Source: a virus. From it: 64,000 nucleotides of DNA. The notes beneath the pieces are model-generated. The model made no database searches and was not told where the DNA came from. It was given only the letters and a program-made list of their open reading frames with translations. The stretch spans positions 26,779-90,778 of the IMG/VR virus record IMGVR_UViG_3300025000_000005; one strand, given 5' to 3'. This document shows, piece by piece, positions 59,195 through 64,000 of the stretch (position 1 is the stretch's first letter; the number at the start of each line of letters is the position of its first letter). Position numbers and translations under genes: made by a program.

Positions 59195-60262
59195 CTATTT
59201 TTTAGAATTCAAATGCCAATCCATTAAAATCGTCCATGCAGTTGCCGCCTGGAGTGGCACTTGACCGTTGCCGAGTGCTTTGATACGCGAGCCTTTATTG
59301 CCGTGTACCCAATCGGAAACCCCATGTACCATTCCGCGAATCCCGGCGTCAGGTGGTGACCAGTTGTGTGCTTGAGTGTATCCCGCAACGGCCTGGATCG
59401 CTTCTGCGTCTGACAGTTGTAACCATCCAAGCTGTACGGCGATTTGTAGTCTGTCGCGCAGAGTGTCGACAGGGTCGTTATTGCCGTCCTGAGATTCATA
59501 CAACCGGTCCGCTTGTCGCTTATTCCGGGACCGCCCGATCCGTCCGATTTTGTTAATGTCGGCAACATCTTCAGTGCTGTTTTTATACCCACCTGCACTT
59601 TCTTGCCTTCCGGAGTCTGTCCGGTTATCGATGTCCCCGGTGGGACTGTTCGGTCGCCCGATATTTCCGATGACAGAAGAGTGGGCATCCTTTTCATCGC
59701 GGTTGCCAAACCATCCCCACTGTTCAAGCTTGCGCCTTTCTTGTTCCAGTTGCCGCATACCGTTGGCGTTGGCAGCAAGGCACCACCATCTATTCCTTTG
59801 ATGACCCGCGCCGACATGAGAGGCCGCAAGGGTTCCATCATGGGGTGTATATCCTCTTTTCCAGAATTCGTTATGGATGACATCCCGTCCTTTTGTTTTG
59901 ATATTTGGGGAATTTTCGAGGAAAACGAGTCCGGGCTGAACAATGTCAACTGCTCGCCAGACCTCCGAAATGAGGCCACTTCGCTTTCCTGAGAGCCCAC
60001 ACCCTGGCCCAGCAACGCTAATATCTTGGCAAGGGAAGCCCGCTGAGATCTGATCCACCCTTCCCGCCCATGGGGATGGATCAAACAGCTTGACGTCTCC
60101 TTCCCACACGTGCAATCCAGGAAACCATCCGTCCGTAACCCGCTCTCTGAGCACGGCGCAGCAATATCCGTCAATTTCGACGGCGCACACTGGTTCGTGC
60201 CCCAAAATGAGGTCTGCAAGAATACCCCCTCCCGCACCTGCGAATAGGTGCATCGTTTTCAT
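59195..60262 (-). CDS. DNA (cytosine-5) methyltransferase
   Basis: The 355-residue protein has C5 motifs in order: I in HLFAGAGGGILAD, IV in AGFPCQDISVAGPG (catalytic Cys), VI in LENSPNI (ENV variant), VIII in GAGHQRNRWWCLA, and IX-X in IKALGNGQVPLQAATAW. A repetitive middle (DVADIN-type) is the variable target-recognition part. It likely protects phage DNA. It overlaps the upstream gene by 4 bp. A second, fully open reading frame runs through almost its whole length. Confidence 0.9.
   Translation of the reverse strand: MKTMHLFAGAGGGILADLILGHEPVCAVEIDGYCCAVLRERVTDGWFPGLHVWEGDVKLFDPSPWAGRVDQISAGFPCQDISVAGPGCGLSGKRSGLISEVWRAVDIVQPGLVFLENSPNIKTKGRDVIHNEFWKRGYTPHDGTLAASHVGAGHQRNRWWCLAANANGMRQLEQERRKLEQWGWFGNRDEKDAHSSVIGNIGRPNSPTGDIDNRTDSGRQESAGGYKNSTEDVADINKIGRIGRSRNKRQADRLYESQDGNNDPVDTLRDRLQIAVQLGWLQLSDAEAIQAVAGYTQAHNWSPPDAGIRGMVHGVSDWVHGNKGSRIKALGNGQVPLQAATAWTILMDWHLNSKK
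59224..60237 (-). CDS. open alternative frame within the C5 methyltransferase gene (possible dual coding)
   Basis: The 337-residue frame lies wholly inside the methylase gene in a shifted frame. It contains LLPTPTV, MLPTLTK and TLSTLC repeats and HHLTPGFAEWYMGFPIGYT, segments annotated in many phage methylase-linked proteins. These are the shifted reading of methylase motifs, so similarity may be passive. Such a long open shifted frame is still unusual. Coding status is not shown. Confidence 0.35.
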   Translation of the reverse strand: MREGVFLQTSFWGTNQCAPSKLTDIAAPCSESGLRTDGFLDCTCGKETSSCLIHPHGREGWIRSQRASLAKILALLGQGVGSQESEVASFRRSGEQLTLFSPDSFSSKIPQISKQKDGMSSITNSGKEDIHPMMEPLRPLMSARVIKGIDGGALLPTPTVCGNWNKKGASLNSGDGLATAMKRMPTLLSSEISGDRTVPPGTSITGQTPEGKKVQVGIKTALKMLPTLTKSDGSGGPGISDKRTGCMNLRTAITTLSTLCATDYKSPYSLDGYNCQTQKRSRPLRDTLKHTTGHHLTPGFAEWYMGFPIGYTAIKARVSKHSATVKCHSRRQLHGRF

Positions 60263-60639
60263 AACGGTTTCGAAAACCAGCAGAGAGCACGATGGTTAAA
60301 ATCCGTGCCACCAGGTTTCTTCCAGAATTTAAATGACCGCTTACCAGAGCGATCAACCTCCGATGTCGTTATGTTCGTAAGGACGATCCCCCCATCATGC
60401 CGCTCCGTGGATTTGCCGTCCTTGTCGATTCGGCACGCGATATAGACCATGCGGAAATCAGCGATTGGCGTACCGTTTTCGTAGCCACAAAACAGTTCAC
60501 ACCCAATTTTTGAGATCATGACATCGTGAGACGTTTTCCATTCACCCCAAAGCGTAGACACGATATCGCCATGCTTAAAGATGGCGTTTCCCTTGATGAA
60601 CTTAAAAGCCTCTTTTTCGAGTAATTTGTGTAATTCCAT
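60259..60639 (-). CDS. hypothetical early protein
   Basis: The start at 60639 overlaps the previous stop (TGATG) behind AGGAG and gives 126 residues. Beta-rich (DFRMVYIACRIDKDGKSTE, GGIVLTNITTSEVD). Not recognised. Confidence 0.65.
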   Translation of the reverse strand: MELHKLLEKEAFKFIKGNAIFKHGDIVSTLWGEWKTSHDVMISKIGCELFCGYENGTPIADFRMVYIACRIDKDGKSTERHDGGIVLTNITTSEVDRSGKRSFKFWKKPGGTDFNHRALCWFSKPL

Positions 60640-60980
60640 CAGTGCCACTCCTCATCGTCATCACGCTCAAATGGGCCGAAACTTTGAAAATGGCCTATTT
60701 GTAGAGATTGTTGATCGGAAGGGAGTATCCACGGCTCAATAGGCACATAATCAATAATTGGGATAACGGCGAGAACCGTTTTTTCGTCAGTCGGCGCGAT
60801 TGAGTAGATCGCGCCGTGCCCGAAAAGTTTCGAAAAAGCTTGCTTACCGTTCACAGCGGGAACATCGACCCTCAGCATGCTAACCCCGGCGACGGGTTGC
60901 TCCGAGCATAGGCCGGCTATTTTTTGATGCCCGAATAGGTCTATTATCGCCCAGCCGGTAAAGCCTTTAATCTCTTCCAT
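60639..60980 (-). CDS. conserved hypothetical phage protein
   Basis: The 113-residue protein (GWAIIDLFGHQKIAGLCSEQ, MLRVDVPAVNGKQAF, GAIYSIAPTDEKTVLAVI) matches a small protein I have seen in many phages near replication genes, whose role is unknown. Beta-rich with a C-terminal acidic tail. Confidence 0.65.
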   Translation of the reverse strand: MEEIKGFTGWAIIDLFGHQKIAGLCSEQPVAGVSMLRVDVPAVNGKQAFSKLFGHGAIYSIAPTDEKTVLAVIPIIDYVPIEPWILPSDQQSLQIGHFQSFGPFERDDDEEWH

Positions 60981-61028
60981 GTGATAAATCTCCTTTCAGT
61001 TTGTTATTTCGGACTTGGTGCCGTAGAA

Positions 61029-61868
61029 TCACCTGCTTATAGTGGACATTTTTGTTTTGTATGCTGCTGGCCTTGACCACGTTCGTTGCAGATTCAACCA
61101 TTCTTTTGGGAAAAAACTCTTTCTCAAATCGGGACCGCGATAAAGCATTGCCATTGGCAAGAAGCCAAGCCTGTATACAGCCATAAGACGCTTTTCGGCT
61201 TGCGGGACAGTTTCCCCATTAAAACCTATGAGCACATAGGCCCTCTTTTTTTCTCGGCTAAAATCGGACATTAAGTCGGCAGCACGCTCAAGCTCTACCA
61301 ATGCGCCATGGTAGTCGCACGCGAACCATGCGAATTTAAGCCTAATTGTTTTTAGTAGTTCAACGTGCCACGGCTGGAGAAGTGTAGCGTCAAGCCCGCC
61401 ACTAAATTTTATAGGCACGGGTTGTTTCTTTAGCATTTCAAAAACGGATTCTACATGTGGTCTGGAGCAAGCCAAGAGGTTGTTATCAGCGATATCCCAC
61501 CCGTCAAAAATTGGCATGTGCCTAATCCATCCTTCTCTACGGGGGACAAAACACCATTCGCAATTCTTAGTACAACCCCGACTTGTTATAGCGATCCCTG
61601 GCTTGACAAACCTCCCCGGAATAAAAATTCCGCCCTTATCATCATATGCTGGTCCACCGGTTTTGACGTCTGAATAAAATCTTTCCCATGATCGTTTTAA
61701 CCGTTCGCACTCTTCAATGTCCCAAGTAAAAACGCATGATATCCTGACCGGAAAATCCTCTTTAGGCCTAAACAATGGTGGATCGCCTATAAACGAAAGG
61801 CTATCCGCTGGTGTCCAGCTTGTTCTTCTCGGGAAAACCCGTATTATATTGATTACTTGCGCCATCAT
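61029..61868 (-). CDS. radical SAM protein
   Basis: The 279-residue protein has the CxxxCxxC iron-sulfur motif in SRGCTKNCEWCFVPRREGW near residue 98. N-terminal VFPRRTSWTPADSLSFIGDP and late GFNGETVPQAEKRLMAVYRL resemble B12-independent radical SAM enzymes (MiaB-like layout). The substrate is unknown: candidates are modification of nucleotides, DNA or protein. It indicates anaerobic chemistry. It overlaps the previous stop (ATGATG). Confidence 0.8.
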   Translation of the reverse strand: MMAQVINIIRVFPRRTSWTPADSLSFIGDPPLFRPKEDFPVRISCVFTWDIEECERLKRSWERFYSDVKTGGPAYDDKGGIFIPGRFVKPGIAITSRGCTKNCEWCFVPRREGWIRHMPIFDGWDIADNNLLACSRPHVESVFEMLKKQPVPIKFSGGLDATLLQPWHVELLKTIRLKFAWFACDYHGALVELERAADLMSDFSREKKRAYVLIGFNGETVPQAEKRLMAVYRLGFLPMAMLYRGPDLRKSFFPKEWLNLQRTWSRPAAYKTKMSTISR

Positions 61869-62494
61869 TCCGGATAAACCCTCATAAACCGCCCATCCCT
61901 GACCACCTTGACTCCCGGAACGATTCCGGCCTCAATAAATTTCACAAGGCACTGCCGGGCGGTTGACGGGGTATGGTAATGGTGGTCGGTGCTGGCGATC
62001 AGGTCTTTCATGCAGATCCCGGGGGATCGGCGGACCGAATTCAGTATGTTAAGGCAGGTGTTTTTAAACGGCGACCATCGGCGGCCATCGGCGTTCCCGG
62101 CTTTGGCATAGGTTTTATGCTCCGGAAGAAGCTTGGAGCGGTATTTCTCTGTCGATATACGGATAAGCTTTGGGCTGACGATCTCGTTGACTTCGCGCCT
62201 GGCCGATAAAACGCCGATGCCAAACTTTCGGCACACCTTCTCAAAAAAGAAGCTCGGCTTCGGGACTGCAACAGACACATAATTCGCGGTTCTCGACCAC
62301 CGATACGCCTGCTCAACCACCGAAAGGCTTGCCGACATCTTGCACTCGATGATCCAAACGATTTTTCCTTGAACCGCGACGATATCGGCGCACGATCCGC
62401 CTGTCATCGTGACCTCCTGATAGACGTCCCACCGCTGGTCTTGCAGCCAGAGGATGACCTTTTCAGCAAGGTCGGTTTCTTTCATCTTTTCCAT
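61865..62494 (-). CDS. PD-(D/E)XK nuclease-like protein with C-terminal winged helix
   Basis: The 209-residue protein has TMTGGSCADIVAVQGKIVWI and IECKMSASLSVVEQAYRW, which supply the D...ExK active site of a restriction-type nuclease fold. The C-terminal part (CLNILNSVRRSPGICMKDLI) looks like a winged helix. It may bind DNA for recombination or restriction. Overlaps both neighbours. Confidence 0.65.
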   Translation of the reverse strand: MEKMKETDLAEKVILWLQDQRWDVYQEVTMTGGSCADIVAVQGKIVWIIECKMSASLSVVEQAYRWSRTANYVSVAVPKPSFFFEKVCRKFGIGVLSARREVNEIVSPKLIRISTEKYRSKLLPEHKTYAKAGNADGRRWSPFKNTCLNILNSVRRSPGICMKDLIASTDHHYHTPSTARQCLVKFIEAGIVPGVKVVRDGRFMRVYPE

Positions 62495-63066
62495 CAGGCT
62501 GCATCCTCGGCTGAGGTCTCAACGGATACCGGGGCGATGTCATCGCTATCGCCAGATAACGCCAAAAGGGCGAGCTTGAGCAAATAGACCGCATGATATT
62601 CAACCGGCCGAAAATCCTTTTCTCCTTGAGCCCTTACCTCTGCAATAATTTCCTCGGCTCCCGGAACATTGGTCATATCTAAAACCAACTGGCGGGATTG
62701 ATGCTGGATTTTTACTGGCGGCGGCCTTAGTGTTGAAGCGGCTGCCACAGGTTGCGCTTGTGGAGATGGGCCTTTAAATATATCCATGCGTTTCTTTTTA
62801 TCCCGCTGTTTGGCATAATGAACATCGCACAGTCCTTTTGCCAAATGTTTCCTTGAGCATCCCGGGACACTGCACGGCCTATAGGCTGACTTATCGGCAG
62901 GGGCGACCGGCTTTTTATCCGGTTCTTGCGCCTCATCGGTTGGCACTTTTGTATCCGGGAAGGTGCCGATACCGCGGACGTAATCAACACGAAGCTGGCA
63001 GTTTTTGCACTGATCACAGTTTTTATCCTCTCCCGCAAAATCGCATGTAGAGCATGGGCTTTTCAT
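62494..63066 (-). CDS. zinc-finger protein
   Basis: The 190-residue protein starts with a Cys-rich ribbon (SPCSTCDFAGEDKNCDQCKN, then C) and has a second HNH-like C/H cluster (CSVPGCSRKHLAKGLCDVHY). The C-terminal third is acidic. Function unknown; first gene after the regulatory switch. Confidence 0.65.
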   Translation of the reverse strand: MKSPCSTCDFAGEDKNCDQCKNCQLRVDYVRGIGTFPDTKVPTDEAQEPDKKPVAPADKSAYRPCSVPGCSRKHLAKGLCDVHYAKQRDKKKRMDIFKGPSPQAQPVAAASTLRPPPVKIQHQSRQLVLDMTNVPGAEEIIAEVRAQGEKDFRPVEYHAVYLLKLALLALSGDSDDIAPVSVETSAEDAA

Positions 63067-63075
63067 AGTCTATCC

Positions 63076-63099
63076 TTTCTTTAAATCTTTATTTCTTTA
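63076..63099 (-). promoter_or_regulatory. TAAAGNNN array, 3 units
   Basis: Plus strand TTTCTTTA AATCTTTA TTTCTTTA, 10 bp upstream of the zinc-finger gene and overlapping the last bases of the HTH gene (stop at 63097-63099). Confidence 0.55.
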
Positions 63100-63348
63100 T
63101 TTCTGGCTAATTTTTTTCAGCTTTTCTATAAAATCAGCGATCTCACTCAGAGTGGGCTCTCTGAGTTTTTCGAGGCCAATTAAAGGATGCACGCCCTTAC
63201 CTGGCCGCACCCATTTTTCCCACCGAATTCCGGTCACGAGTTGGGCCTTCTCCGCCAGTGACACGGAAAAGTGTGTCCGACCGCTCTTGAGCCCATTAAT
63301 GTGTTGCTTCGTAACGCCCAAAATCCCCGCGAGTGTTACCTGTTTCAT
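63097..63348 (-). CDS. Cro/CI-like HTH regulator
   Basis: The start at 63348 follows AGGTGGTGA and gives 83 residues; the longer frame extends into the promoter. HTH segment VTLAGILGVTKQHINGLKSG, then the conserved SVSLAEKAQLVTGIRWEKW of Cro/C1-type regulators. It is divergent from the plus-strand genes and faces the operator region, so it probably represses its own or the other promoter. Confidence 0.7.
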   Translation of the reverse strand: MKQVTLAGILGVTKQHINGLKSGRTHFSVSLAEKAQLVTGIRWEKWVRPGKGVHPLIGLEKLREPTLSEIADFIEKLKKISQK

Positions 63349-63378
63349 TCGTTCACCACCTTTCGTTTTTTTTCCAAA

Positions 63379-63472
63379 GGGTATACGTGGCTGGGTGCCC
63401 GTGTCAAGTAAATAAATAAAGTTAACTTTATTTCTTTTTTTGTTGACAGCGTGTAACTTAAAGTTGTACTTT
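63379..63472. promoter_or_regulatory. divergent early promoters with palindromic operators
   Basis: Minus promoter: -35 TTGACA (63407-63402), 17-base spacer, -10 TATACC (63384-63379). Plus promoter: -35 TTGACA (63443-63448), -10 about 63467-63472 (TACTTT). Between them is a perfect 20-bp palindrome (AAATAAAGTT and its mirror, 63414-63433). Two further AAAGT/ACTTT dyads overlap the plus promoter (63455-63465, 63460-63472). This is the layout of a phage genetic switch. Confidence 0.7.
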
Positions 63473-63512
63473 CTGATCATCAAGCGTGGCAACCGATCAA
63501 AAAGGAGGGGCG

Positions 63513-63758
63513 ATGAAAAGATCTTTTCGATGCAAAGTAGAACTCGACGTCGTTGTCGTTTTTGACGTCGATACTCCGGATTCTCTTGTTGATCCTCAAG
63601 GGGATTGGGCGGATGAAAAGTCCGCCACGATGGCGATAACGAAAGCCATTGCGGTACGGCAGAATGTCCAGGTGTTCGGGCCTAATATCGACCCGGCAGT
63701 CGTTATTGTGGATAACATAGGAATGAATATTAACGAAGGCGTGGAGGTCATGGCATGA
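63513..63758 (+). CDS. small early protein, unknown
   Basis: The start at 63513 follows AAGGAGG and gives 81 residues. It has a beta-rich N-terminus (MKRSFRCKVELDVVVVFDVD) and a short helical segment. First gene of the rightward transcript; not recognised. Confidence 0.7.
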   Translation: MKRSFRCKVELDVVVVFDVDTPDSLVDPQGDWADEKSATMAITKAIAVRQNVQVFGPNIDPAVVIVDNIGMNINEGVEVMA

Positions 63759-63910
63759 AACTTTTTATGAAGGGGAATAAAAAACAGTTAAGAGCGGTAC
63801 TGGCTTACTTGCGGGAGTGCAATTCCCGGTTTGTCGCCGCATGTGTGGCGGCTGATCCGGAGAAGGTGGGTTCAGTATTCAACAACGCGGTTTTTCAGGT
63901 TATAAAATAA
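63755..63910 (+). CDS. very small early protein
   Basis: A 51-residue frame overlaps the previous stop by 4 bp (ATGA). It has an N-terminal basic part (MKLFMKGNKKQLRAVLAYLR) and a helical body. Not recognised. Confidence 0.6.
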   Translation: MKLFMKGNKKQLRAVLAYLRECNSRFVAACVAADPEKVGSVFNNAVFQVIK

Positions 63911-63952
63911 AGTTTTCTTTTTATCTTTATTAATTTAAAAGGAGTTAGACCA

Positions 63953-64000
63953 ATGGCAAACGGAAACGATCATTCAAAAACACCTTACGAATTGGCGGGG
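63953..64000 (+). CDS. start of a plus-strand gene cut by the window
   Basis: ATG behind AAAAGGAG. The first 16 residues are MANGNDHSKTPYELAG. A recombination or annealing protein often occupies this place in phages, but the fragment is too short to tell. Confidence 0.5.
   Translation, partial: MANGNDHSKTPYELAG

Noticed and set aside
1-64000. tRNA genes, rRNA and an integrase with attachment sites
   Set aside because: I found no cloverleaf, no rRNA-like sequence and no tyrosine or serine recombinase motif in any real gene.

Overview
This window is most of a tailed-phage (or prophage) genome with a contractile tail. Nearly every gene lies on the minus strand and is packed head-to-tail, often with ATGA or TGATG overlaps. 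Only two small clusters run on the plus strand (42613-44112 and 63513 to the right edge). It carries a sheath, tube, P2-type and T4-type baseplate parts, a terminase, a lysis cassette and replication genes. A set of large proteins resembles the phage P1 Dar anti-restriction system. A radical-SAM protein and a stand-alone domain resembling the C-terminus of anaerobic ribonucleotide reductase (NrdD) suggest an anaerobic or microaerophilic bacterial host; that is inference. I see no rRNA, tRNA, integrase, portal, head protease or scaffold in the window.

Layout in transcription order, right to left. 63.95-63.1 kb: divergent regulatory switch with a small HTH protein and a palindromic operator. 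63.1-58.7 kb: early genes (zinc-finger protein, PD-(D/E)XK nuclease, radical SAM, C5 methyltransferase, a small membrane protein, HTH protein). 58.7-53.0 kb: antirepressor, replication initiator with a candidate internal origin, helicase-loader-like protein, SSB, DExH helicase, VRR-NUC nuclease. 53-49.7 kb: PacA-like and large terminase genes. 49.6-44.4 kb: nucleotide kinase, gp53-like baseplate protein, second DNA methyltransferase, endolysin with small membrane and lipoprotein-like genes, SWIM zinc-finger protein. 44.1-42.6 kb: plus-strand early operon with a KorA/TrfB-like HTH protein.

42.4-39.3 kb: hub and spike proteins. 39.0-31.1 kb: capsid, sheath, tube proteins, assembly proteins, NrdD-like domain. 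31.1-18.6 kb: tape-measure-like protein with a lysozyme domain, two exported paralogues, a duplicated baseplate/fibre segment, gp25, gpJ, gpI, tail fibre and a tailspike. 18.55-11.4 kb: DarA-like protein, zinc metallopeptidase and partners. 11.3-7.8 kb: a second repeat-rich fibre cassette. 7.6-0.4 kb: NlpC/P60-like hydrolase and a 2080-residue DarB-like methylase-helicase.

Three kinds of non-coding structure stand out. (1) Twelve intergenic arrays use an 8-bp-periodic TAAAGNNN unit in the minus-strand sense. Several sit directly below a TTGCAW-N16-TATAAA-like promoter. (2) Two nested RNA-like leaders lie at 31501-31570 and 56255-56345. (3) Three 27-bp imperfect palindromes are spaced exactly 72 bp apart at 44192-44362. 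The baseplate region also shows a segmental duplication with a deletion scar that keeps its translational coupling, and two tail-fibre cassettes share repeats and a nearly identical 105-bp block.
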